Below are positions 29,736 to 39,395 of a stretch of 49,176 nt of DNA, piece after piece. The stretch covers positions 1 to 49,176 of the forward strand of contig JACVTC010000314.1 in the NCBI GenBank assembly GCA_016946835.1, read 5' to 3'. Both the position numbers and the translations under genes were made by a program. The stretch comes from Neocallimastix lanati (nom. inval.) (Eukaryota > Neocallimastigomycota > Neocallimastigomycetes > Neocallimastigales > Neocallimastigaceae). Position 1 is the first letter of the stretch. Every line of letters starts with the position of its first letter. The notes beneath the pieces are model-generated. The model was not told where the DNA came from and searched no databases. It saw only the letters and a program-made list of their open reading frames with translations.

Positions 29736-32700
29736 ATGATGGTAACATTATTACAGATATTTTTATTTAGCATTAATGTTACATTGAGCTTTAATGCTTC
29801 AATACCAGAAATTAGTTCATCCTCATCAATAGCAACTACAAGTTCTATTGCGACTAGAAGAACTATTACATCTACAAGTACCATTGCGACTACAAGTACA
29901 ATCGCATCTGAATCAAAAACTCTATCCACATCCAATTCTTTCTCGACAACCAACGATAATAGAGAATTTTGTGCTTATACTAATAATGATGTGGTTAAAA
30001 TTATTAATCCAACTTATTTAGACTTCAACAATAATACGGTATATTTTCAATCCATAGAAGATTATGCTAAATATATTGGACCCAATTGGATTGGAGTTTC
30101 TTATTGTGGTAATGATACTTTAGTTAATAATTTTGGAGAATATTTTAAAATTGTCGAAAGTAAAGAAAAAGTTAAACATGAGAAACGAGACGCAACTAAA
30201 AAAGATAAAGATGAAAGTAAAGAAGAAAGTAAAGATGAAAGCATCGATGATATTTTTAATAATATTTATCGAGCAAGAACCAAAGAAGACATTAAACAAG
30301 AATATGAAAAAATATATAAACATTTAATGAAAAATGGTATAAGAAATGTTGCATTAACTAGTATAAATCCAGCTTACAATCCATACCATAAATCTTTAAT
30401 TAAAGTGCAAGGTATAAAGGAAGATGAAACTAACATTATTCAAACTATGGGTATTCCGTATAATTTTAAAGAATCTCAAGGCTATGCTATACTTATGAAT
30501 GGAACTAAAAGTGATATGGAAAACTGTGGAAGAATCTATAATATGAAAGATTCATCCATAACATGCTCTATTACTTTCTCAACAGATATCCAAGATACCA
30601 TATCTATTTCTACAAATGAAGGCGTAACTTTTCATAAATCATATGGTACAGTTATTAGTGAAGGAGATACTACTACTAAAGAAATCAATAACCATGTAGA
30701 TTTAGCTCGTGCTATTTCTAACTCTAAATCCCAATCTGGATCTAAATCAGAAGGAGTAACCAATTCCTTTGAAAAAGTTTATTCAGTAGTTATTTCGAAT
30801 TCTAATTCCACCACCGATAATGTAGAAAACACTGATACTCATAGTGAAGACAGCTCTTATACGTATACCATGAGTGAAGATCATACTCATTCCAGAACCA
30901 AAGATCATAGTGAAACTAATGAAAGGAATTGGAGTACCACCGATGAAACATCACATACTGAGGAATATTCAAGAATGGATATGAGTGATTATGATGCGGT
31001 TAAAGATAAGGTGGTGGCACAAATACCCAAAGTAAATGGTACAGATGGCTCAGGTGGCTCAGAACCCGGAGATGAATCAGGATTAGATAAAATTTTAAAT
31101 TTTGTGGATGGTGGATTTAATACTGCTGCAGATTGGTTCTTTGAATTTGGTAATTCTAATAACGAACATAGGTATGAAATGATTAAAAATGGGGTTGTCA
31201 ATGCTGTGGATCATGTTAAAGGTTTTTTCAAAGACGCATATGATATTGGTAAAAGAGCTTGGAATGATGTTACGAACAAATCGAAAAGAAGTTTAGAAAA
31301 AAGAGCAAATATTAATGTAACAAAAAATACAAGTTCTCCTTCTAAATCAAAATCTGGAGGAGGAAAAAAAGGAGGTACAAGTGTTAGAGGTATATTTGAT
31401 TCATTTACTGGTGCTGAAGGGAACAGAATACAAAGAGAAGCTATAAGATCAGAAGAAGCTATAGCGGCCGAACAAGCTAATCTTCAATATCAATTGGCTT
31501 TAGCTGGTACAAGATCATCTTCTGACACTGAAACTCATAGTGAAACAAATGGTGGATCTAAAAGTGTAACTGATGGCTGGTCCGAAACCAATTCTGATAG
31601 CTCTGGAATTAATAAATCATGGGGTACTTCCAAGGGTGATTCTAAAGCCCATACTACTGGCCATTCCGAAACATCAACCAAAGAACAATCCAACACGGAT
31701 TCTACTTCTAAAATGCTTTCCAAGACTTTTAATGAAGAAACTGGATGGGTAAACGAAAATTCCATCTCAGATACAAGAACTGAAGGATATACTTTTGGTA
31801 GTTCTATTCAAAGGAATACTAATAATCAAATATCATATGATAAAGCCATAGATAATTCTGTACAATACAGTTATGAAAAATCTAATTCTACGTCTATTTC
31901 AAAAACTTCAACTAAGCAAGTTACTTACAATATTAAAGATAATTCATGCTATTATTTAACTGCCTTGCCTATGTTTAATAGCGAAGTAGTTATTTTTGCA
32001 AATGGATATACAACATCTAACCATGAAACTAAGGTAAGATATAGTAGTAGTATTATACCTAAAGAATTTATAGATTTTACCGTCACACCTATCAAATGTA
32101 ATGAAGAAAAGAATTATGTTGATAAAGTAATTAATTCTGAATTTGAAAAATTCAAATTTATTAAAATAGGAGCCGTGGATGAATTAAATACTTTAAGATC
32201 TGGTAGTGTGCTTACACCAAATGAATTTATTGTTTCAGATAGTGGAAGGTATAGTTTTGGTTTATTACCTAATGGTAATTTAGTATTATGTGAAGGTAGT
32301 AAAATTAGTTCAAATTGCAATAAAGTATGGAGTTCGGGAATAACTACAGTACCAACGAATCATAGCTTAAAATTCTTCATTGGAGATAACGGCCATTTAT
32401 ATGTTACAGCTAAAAATATTTATAAAGAAAATGTTTCTGATGCAAAGTATTCTGAAGAGTTCATTGGCAAAATTAAAGATGTAATAAATAAGAATATAGA
32501 TTCTGATGATGAAGAAATAGAAAACCTTAAAATTTTGTTAAATGATTACTGCACCAAATTCAACATTGACAATTGTAATACTTTGCAGAAACGTGGAAAA
32601 CGTCCCCCAATCGCTAAAACATTGTCGACTCTTTCTGTTCCTACACAGACACATACTAAGACTAGTACAACTAATACAACTAGTACAACTAGTACAACTA

Positions 32701-35549
32701 GCACAACTAACACTATCGATACTATAAATACCGTAGTAACTAAAACCACTAATAATGTGAGTTCTCCAACTAGTATTACTGCTTCCTCTACTCCCGATAG
32801 CTCGGAAACTCCGAATAATTATACAGACGATAGTGAATATATTATCTGGGATTCTTTACCTAAAGATTTACCATTTAATGTTGGTTATCCAGACAATAAG
32901 GGTTATTTCCTACATATTAAGGATGAAGATGATCTAAATGGTGCTTCTGTTTCATTATATGATGGTCTTGGTGTAAAAATTTGGGAAATTAAAGCTTATC
33001 AGAACGATTATAAAGGTTACGCTTTTCCAGTCGAGTATGTTTATCCCTTATTATTTGATACAGCTCTTGATTTTAAATATGACGAAGATTATTATGATAA
33101 GCATAATGTACTTAACGAAAAAAATATAAAAAATCTTAAAACTAATCGTATCAAAATGGAGTGTGGAGCTATTTTACATCAAAATGAATATTTAGTATCG
33201 AAAAATGGAAGATATAAATTTTTCGTTCAAGATACAGGGAATATGGTTATCAAGGATAATTCAAGAACTACTTGGTCATCAATGACAGCTAATATTGAAT
33301 TATTTGAAAAGCCGTACCATTTAGCGTTCACGCCCTTAGGTGAATTTATTTTAAGAGACAAATGGGATCTTGCTATATGGCAATCTCTGAATCTACTTAG
33401 CCTTAATAATAAGGAGCCAATTGAAAGTAAATATAATTTTTACCTCACATTGTCGGATGAAGGAGAATTATTTGTAGAAGATGATGATCATAACATGTAT
33501 TGGAGTAATTGGAATATTAGATTATATGGTCAACATTTAAGATATGTTAATCCTGTAAAATATGAAATTACTTCATGTAACGAACATGTAAGAAGTAAGC
33601 ACATTTATAATCTTTTCTCTGAACCAGGAATTTATGATTACTCTAAAATCATTGAAGATGAAGAAGTATTAGTCAAAAAATACTACTTCAATAATTTGTT
33701 GCCAGGCGAATTATTACTATCCAAATATAATGCTTATTTAAATGTTACTGAAAATGATTTAATATTTCACTATGAAGTAAATAACAATATCAATGAGATG
33801 GTTTTAAAGTCATGTGCAACCGACGGTGGTATTAAAGAGTTAAAATTAAGCAATGAAAAATTGAGTCTTTATTGTAAAGGCAAGAATAATAAAAATGTTG
33901 AACGTATAATTGCACAGTTGCATCCTAAGTCAGTGAATAAATATAATAGGTTAAGTATTGAATACAGAGATAATATGAGTAAACCTGATCTAATGATATT
34001 TAACGTTGATACTTGGGAGCCGTTATGGGGTTTAAGTAATATCGCTTATTTAACAGTTGTAAAAGAAAATGAATTATCGAGAGATGAATACAATCGAATT
34101 AATATAAACAATGAAATGGCTTTATTTGATAGATTAATTTCAAATCAGGGTGATGGTAATTTTGTTTATATATCAAACAAATATGGTTTAGAATTCACTA
34201 ATTCAGCTATTTTGCCTAATATTAAGAAAATGCATATCAAAAATAACAATTTCTGCATCAATGATATCAATATCGTCAACGACAATAAAAATTTAAAGTT
34301 AACCTATAATGGTAATGAAGATAAATTAATTTTAGCCAATAACACTAGTAATCATATTTGGGAATTATACGGAAGAATGTATAAATGTAATAATTTTATT
34401 TCTAATGATGCTAAATGCAATATTATTTATTCATACAACCAAATTAATATTACTACGATTTCTCCAGATAATGAAAAACCTAATGGCATGATTTATTTCC
34501 ATGATAAATCAATCGAATGCCTAGATTTGAAATCAGAAAACATTTATACAAGCGAAAAATTCGTATTTGATATGTCAAAATACATTAATATAAATGAACC
34601 TATTTTTTCATTAAGTATAACTCCTCAAGGCAATATCGAATTAAATAATAATAAATATATATTCCATAAAGAGTATTATAAGGCAGATGAATATTATTAC
34701 ATGTATATAGAAAACAAAAATTTGATTTTAAGATCGAATACCGGTGAGTATAAATGGGCAATGAATAAAACTATCTCAAACAGACCTTACGATGCCGATG
34801 AAATAAAAATTGGTGATTCTTTTAAAGAAGGAGAGATGTTATATTGTGGAGATTATTCGGTAATTATTCTTGATGGTAAATTACTTTATAGAGATCACAA
34901 AAAACAAACATCAACAGAAATAAATTATACTTCAAGCAATTCAGCTTATTTATATAAAATAGTAGTTGGATCTAACAGTTTTTCATTTAGAGATAAAAAT
35001 AATGAAGATATAGATAATATTTTATCCGATAGAAAATCTAATAATAGTAGATTACGTTGTGATAAGTCTAATCATGGAATTGTTTGGGATAATGGTAACA
35101 ATCAAATACTATGGAAATATAGCCCAAGTAATTCATTTAATCCTAAGTCAAGTGCGGTTTGGTTATATAATAAATACTATAATAAATGTTTATATACTAA
35201 TGGTTTTAAAAATGAACCTATTACTTATGAAGATTGTGCTGATCGTAATAAATATAAATGGTATTTTGAGAAGATTGATGGTAATACTTATTTTATATCA
35301 GCAGCTAAACAAAATTTATGCTTGAGAGTTATTAAAAATAGAATGACATTAGGTGAATGTGATGAAAAAGCTATTTTAAAATATATTAAAGCATCAAAAT
35401 CTATAAAAAGCAGTAATAAATGCCTCAGCGGTATTGATGATAATAATGATCCTTATTCTCAATATGAAGTAAAGCTAAGTAGTTGTAATAGACATGATGA
35501 AAAACAAATATGGGAATTTATATCTGATATATCTTCTATATCAAATTAA
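29736..35549 (+). CDS. Large secreted multi-domain lectin precursor with Kex2 sites
   Basis: A 1937-aa protein with a signal peptide (about 1-20), a Ser/Thr-rich stretch (22-72), then a Cys-containing domain. Dibasic KR sites at 150-151, 517-518, 522-523, 952-953 and 955-956 suggest cleavage into several chains. Two long Ser/Thr/Asn/His-rich regions (about 285-415 and 590-735) flank a helical Trp/Phe-containing segment (about 450-515); alternating polar residues hint at amphipathic beta-strands. Bulb-type (mannose-binding) lectin-like repeats occur near 815-890 and 1140-1220, with weaker ones later (Gly-Asn-Leu/Met-Val plus Trp-Ser-Ser). A Thr linker lies near 970-1000. The last ~130 residues form a ricin-B-like/Cys-rich module shared with the next gene. 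Carbohydrate binding is well supported; a toxin role is inference. Confidence 0.85.
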   Translation: MMVTLLQIFLFSINVTLSFNASIPEISSSSSIATTSSIATRRTITSTSTIATTSTIASESKTLSTSNSFSTTNDNREFCAYTNNDVVKIINPTYLDFNNNTVYFQSIEDYAKYIGPNWIGVSYCGNDTLVNNFGEYFKIVESKEKVKHEKRDATKKDKDESKEESKDESIDDIFNNIYRARTKEDIKQEYEKIYKHLMKNGIRNVALTSINPAYNPYHKSLIKVQGIKEDETNIIQTMGIPYNFKESQGYAILMNGTKSDMENCGRIYNMKDSSITCSITFSTDIQDTISISTNEGVTFHKSYGTVISEGDTTTKEINNHVDLARAISNSKSQSGSKSEGVTNSFEKVYSVVISNSNSTTDNVENTDTHSEDSSYTYTMSEDHTHSRTKDHSETNERNWSTTDETSHTEEYSRMDMSDYDAVKDKVVAQIPKVNGTDGSGGSEPGDESGLDKILNFVDGGFNTAADWFFEFGNSNNEHRYEMIKNGVVNAVDHVKGFFKDAYDIGKRAWNDVTNKSKRSLEKRANINVTKNTSSPSKSKSGGGKKGGTSVRGIFDSFTGAEGNRIQREAIRSEEAIAAEQANLQYQLALAGTRSSSDTETHSETNGGSKSVTDGWSETNSDSSGINKSWGTSKGDSKAHTTGHSETSTKEQSNTDSTSKMLSKTFNEETGWVNENSISDTRTEGYTFGSSIQRNTNNQISYDKAIDNSVQYSYEKSNSTSISKTSTKQVTYNIKDNSCYYLTALPMFNSEVVIFANGYTTSNHETKVRYSSSIIPKEFIDFTVTPIKCNEEKNYVDKVINSEFEKFKFIKIGAVDELNTLRSGSVLTPNEFIVSDSGRYSFGLLPNGNLVLCEGSKISSNCNKVWSSGITTVPTNHSLKFFIGDNGHLYVTAKNIYKENVSDAKYSEEFIGKIKDVINKNIDSDDEEIENLKILLNDYCTKFNIDNCNTLQKRGKRPPIAKTLSTLSVPTQTHTKTSTTNTTSTTSTTSTTNTIDTINTVVTKTTNNVSSPTSITASSTPDSSETPNNYTDDSEYIIWDSLPKDLPFNVGYPDNKGYFLHIKDEDDLNGASVSLYDGLGVKIWEIKAYQNDYKGYAFPVEYVYPLLFDTALDFKYDEDYYDKHNVLNEKNIKNLKTNRIKMECGAILHQNEYLVSKNGRYKFFVQDTGNMVIKDNSRTTWSSMTANIELFEKPYHLAFTPLGEFILRDKWDLAIWQSLNLLSLNNKEPIESKYNFYLTLSDEGELFVEDDDHNMYWSNWNIRLYGQHLRYVNPVKYEITSCNEHVRSKHIYNLFSEPGIYDYSKIIEDEEVLVKKYYFNNLLPGELLLSKYNAYLNVTENDLIFHYEVNNNINEMVLKSCATDGGIKELKLSNEKLSLYCKGKNNKNVERIIAQLHPKSVNKYNRLSIEYRDNMSKPDLMIFNVDTWEPLWGLSNIAYLTVVKENELSRDEYNRININNEMALFDRLISNQGDGNFVYISNKYGLEFTNSAILPNIKKMHIKNNNFCINDINIVNDNKNLKLTYNGNEDKLILANNTSNHIWELYGRMYKCNNFISNDAKCNIIYSYNQINITTISPDNEKPNGMIYFHDKSIECLDLKSENIYTSEKFVFDMSKYININEPIFSLSITPQGNIELNNNKYIFHKEYYKADEYYYMYIENKNLILRSNTGEYKWAMNKTISNRPYDADEIKIGDSFKEGEMLYCGDYSVIILDGKLLYRDHKKQTSTEINYTSSNSAYLYKIVVGSNSFSFRDKNNEDIDNILSDRKSNNSRLRCDKSNHGIVWDNGNNQILWKYSPSNSFNPKSSAVWLYNKYYNKCLYTNGFKNEPITYEDCADRNKYKWYFEKIDGNTYFISAAKQNLCLRVIKNRMTLGECDEKAILKYIKASKSIKSSNKCLSGIDDNNDPYSQYEVKLSSCNRHDEKQIWEFISDISSISN

Positions 35550-36582
35550 TAGATTATTAAATAAATATATTACATTTGTTTTTATTTCTCTAAATTTAAA
35601 TAATATTATACTAATACTGTATAATAGTAATTAAACAATATATTAAAAAAAAAAATAAAAAAAAAATTGAAATAAAAAATGTTAAAAAATTAAAAATAAA
35701 ATAACAAATAAAAAATAAAAATAAAAAAATTAAATAATAAATAAATAAAAAAAAAAATAAATAAAATAAAATAAAATAAAATAAAGTAAAATAAAAAAAA
35801 AAAAAAAAATAAAAGAATAGATAATGTTTTAAGCTTTTAGATTTTACTATTTAATATATGAAATAATCATTCAAATCTTTATCTTAATAAATTTTAATTT
35901 TGTTATTTTTGATTTTAAAATTATACTTTTTTATTTAATAGTGAGTTTTAAAAAAAAAATAAAAAAAAAAAAAAAAAATAGAAAAAAGAAAAGAAAAGAA
36001 AAGAAATCAACTTTAAAAAAATAAATATATATATTTATATATACTTAAAAAATTAAACAATCTTGAAATTAAAAATAAAAAATTTTATAAAAAGCAATTA
36101 AATAAAAAATTTAAAAAAAAAAATATATATATATATATAAATTCTATTACAAATTATATTATATTATATATTTATTATATATAATATATATATAAAAGAA
36201 AGTTTATAAAAAAAATATCCATATACAAAAAGATATTTTTTAAAACTTAATATATTGTATAAGTTTTTATTGGAATTGTTTTATTGGTTTTTTAAATTTT
36301 ATATATTAATTTAATGCTATTACTAATAATTGAAATGAATTTCTTTTTTTTTAATAAAATTTCATAATTTATTGCTTAGTATTTTAATATAGCATACATA
36401 ATATAAATAATACATAAAATGTGTATTTGACATAATAGACCTATATTATTTATATTTTAAATTAAATAAAGTTTTTATAATGAATAAAATCACCTATTCT
36501 GTCCTCAATATAAAATCTAATATTTAATTGTGCTTATAAAATGATTTTTAAAATTAAAAATTTAAACAAAATTATTAATTAA
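35550..36582. other. AT-rich spacer with simple repeats
   Basis: About 1 kb of A-rich low-complexity DNA: AAATA/AAAATA arrays (about 35640-35815), an AAAAG array (about 35987-36007) and TA-rich palindromic stretches near 36120-36195. There is no gene. The last ~100 bases are more mixed and probably carry the promoter of the following gene. Confidence 0.6.
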
Positions 36583-38052
36583 ATGATTTTAGGAATATTT
36601 ATTATCGTTATTTTCTTAAATAAAATTATTGCTTTACCTCAAGATTTAATAAGCAATGATAAAGCATCTGTCTGGATATACAATGAATATTTAGATAGCT
36701 GCTTATATGCTTCAGGTTATTCAGATGAACCAATAACATACGATAATTGTAATAATAGTATTGACAATAAGTGGTATGTTGGTGAAGATGATTATGGCAT
36801 TTATTTCATGTCTGCTACTAATAGAGAAATGTGTATATCCTATGTTGATAATCAAATCATATTAGCAAAGTGTGACGAAAATGCTCTTATGATATATGAT
36901 GAAGTATCAAAATTTATCAAAAGTGATAATATGTGTGTAAGTGCTATTGATGATTTAATGGTGGATGATTTTTTAAAGTTAACTAAATGTGATAGACATA
37001 ATAAAAAAATATTCTGGGAAATATCAAATAAGAAACCTACAAAAAAAATCAATACTACTACCACTACTACTACCACTACTACTACTACTACTACTACAAT
37101 AAATCCTACACCAACATCTAAACCAATGTGGATATACAATGAATATACTGAGAAATGTTTATATGCTCCTGAATATGAAGATGAAATTCCAACTTATGAA
37201 AAGTGCGATAATACAGATAACTATCAATGGTATGTTGTAAATACCAAAGGAGGAGCTTTCTTCAAATCAAAAAGTAATTTGGATTTATGTTTAAGAATTT
37301 CTAATAATGATAATTCTAAAATAATGATGGGTGAGTGTGATACAAATGCTATTTTGCGTTATCGTAGAAATGATGGAACTATCACTAGTAAATTATCAGA
37401 AAGTTTATGTCTTGGAAATTCTATCAGTTCTTCTATCAAAGTTGCAGCAAAAATAAGAAATAAGGTAAAACTTTATGATTGTGATGATGAAATTCATGAA
37501 GATCAGATTTGGATTATGCTAAATTCAAACCCTACCAAAAAGGTTGCTACTACTACCACTACTACCACTACTACTACCACTTCTAAAACTACTACTACTA
37601 CTACTATTAAATCTACTACTACTACAAAATCTCCATCCCCTACTATAGATACTAAGTATCGTTGCGGTAAAGAATTTAATAATAAATCATGTTCTAATGG
37701 TGAATGTTGTAGTCAATATGGTTATTGTGGAACTTCAAAAGACCACTGTGGCACTGGATGTCAAGCTAGTTATGGTAGATGTAATAATGGCGGTCGTTGT
37801 GGCGCTGATTATGGAAAATGTCTTAATGATAAGCAATGTTGTAGTCAATTTGGCTATTGTGACATTTCGGATGCTCATTGTGGATCAAAATGTCAAAGCG
37901 AGTTTGGATTATGCTACGGCTCTGACGATAGATGTGGTGAACAATATGGTAGGTGTAAAGCTAAAAAATGCTGCAGTAAATGGGGTTATTGCGGTACATC
38001 CAGTAAACATTGTGGAACAGGATGCCAACCAAAGTATGGTTTATGCCAATAA
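36583..38052 (+). CDS. Secreted lectin-like protein with three hevein chitin-binding domains
   Basis: A 489-aa protein with a signal peptide (1-18). Two copies of a ~125-aa module follow (about 28-150 and 183-312) that begin with an (S/M)WIYNEY-type strand and a conserved Cys-Leu-Tyr-Ala segment. The same module ends the 1937-aa neighbour, and its beta-trefoil-like spacing suggests a ricin-B-type lectin fold. Poly-Thr linkers (about 155-172 and 317-345) join the modules and are probably O-glycosylated. The C-terminus holds three hevein/ChtBD1 domains (about 358-489), each with a CCS-x-(F/Y/W)GYC core. The product should bind chitin and other glycans at the cell surface. It is on the same strand as, and shares sequence with, the preceding large precursor, so the two may act together. 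Confidence 0.92.
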   Translation: MILGIFIIVIFLNKIIALPQDLISNDKASVWIYNEYLDSCLYASGYSDEPITYDNCNNSIDNKWYVGEDDYGIYFMSATNREMCISYVDNQIILAKCDENALMIYDEVSKFIKSDNMCVSAIDDLMVDDFLKLTKCDRHNKKIFWEISNKKPTKKINTTTTTTTTTTTTTTTINPTPTSKPMWIYNEYTEKCLYAPEYEDEIPTYEKCDNTDNYQWYVVNTKGGAFFKSKSNLDLCLRISNNDNSKIMMGECDTNAILRYRRNDGTITSKLSESLCLGNSISSSIKVAAKIRNKVKLYDCDDEIHEDQIWIMLNSNPTKKVATTTTTTTTTTTSKTTTTTTIKSTTTTKSPSPTIDTKYRCGKEFNNKSCSNGECCSQYGYCGTSKDHCGTGCQASYGRCNNGGRCGADYGKCLNDKQCCSQFGYCDISDAHCGSKCQSEFGLCYGSDDRCGEQYGRCKAKKCCSKWGYCGTSSKHCGTGCQPKYGLCQ

Positions 38053-39395
38053 ATATTTAAATAGTTCAATAAATAAATTTTTAAATCTTTACTTATTAAA
38101 GTTTTATAAAAATGATCTATTATATAAATATTAAATATAATTCTATCTATTAAAAGCAATAAAAAATAAAAATTAAATATAATACAAAAAAAAAAATCAT
38201 ATCAAAATAATTAAAAAAATAAAATAAACAATAAATATTAAATAAAAAAAAAAAAAAATTAGAATTTATTCAATATAAATTATAATTATAACAATAGATT
38301 CCATAGATATTTTTGATATAGTATTTTTGGACTATTACTTAATAAATTTATAAAAATATTTTTATAAAAGTTAAAAAAAAGTAATAAATAAATAAGTTAA
38401 TAAAATAAGTAAAAATAAATTATAAAAATGAAATAAAATTAAAAAAATGAAATAAAATTAAAAAAAATAAGAAAAAGAAATTGATAATTTTAAAAAAAAT
38501 TGAATAAAATAAAATTGATATTAAATGCTAAAATTGTAAAAGATTTTTTTTAAAAATTTAAATTCCTGTTTTTTTTTTAAAAAGAGAAAAATTTATTTAT
38601 TTGTAATAAATATTTTTATTTTAAAATAAAAAAAATTAAATAATATTAATAAAAATTTTTAAAATAAAAAAGTTTTTTTCTTAAAGATATTTATTCTCCA
38701 AAATATCTAAATTAATTTTTTTTTTTTTAATATAATATTATTATATTGATTTAACATTTAATTTTTTTTTTTTTTAATATAATATTATTATATTGATTTA
38801 ACATTTAATTTTTTTTTTTTTTTTTTTTTTAGATTTGAATAAAACATAAAATAATTATATCATGTATCGTAGATTTATTTTTCTTTAACCAAAAATAAAA
38901 ATATATTATTTAGATAATAATTATTTAGAAAAAAGTTTATTTTAATAAAAATATAAATGATTATATATTTATATATTTAATATAATAAATCCTATAAATA
39001 TAAAAATAAAAATAATTATTATTTTATTTGTTATATTTTAATTGAGTATTTATTTATTAAAAAAAATATATATTTATTTATATATATATTAATAAAATTT
39101 AATATTACATTAATTTAATTATTTTATTTTATATTATATTTACACTAAAATATAAGACTATAATGCATTATTAAATATGTATTATTAGTCTACAATAATT
39201 AAAGTTTCCATACTTTTTTCTTATATATTATTAACATAGTAATAGAAATGTATATTTTAATTTAATTTATAACGAGTATTACGATTTTTAAGTTTGTTAA
39301 TATACGTTCAAATGATTCTTATTATTGCATATAATAATATATAAATTTATGTATCAATATAATAATTTATTTCTATATAACATTTAATTTTAATC
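38053..39395. other. Low-complexity spacer before RPB1
   Basis: About 1.3 kb of A/T DNA with many AAATAAA runs, a 46/47-bp duplication (separate entry), a T20-plus run near 38809-38830 and TA-rich stretches. No gene. It marks the boundary between the secreted-protein block and the second viral block. Confidence 0.6.
38715..38807. repeat. 46/47-bp direct tandem duplication with T tract
   Basis: Two adjacent copies (38715-38760 and 38761-38807) of a unit made of a 13-14 base T run followed by AATATAATATTATTATATTG and a short tail. A third T run follows at once, so a partial third copy is possible. The copies differ only in T-run length. Confidence 0.85.

Noticed and set aside
36852-37139. 95-codon minus-strand ORF opposite the lectin/hevein gene
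   Set aside because: It is a shadow of the poly-Thr linker, giving a poly-Val string.
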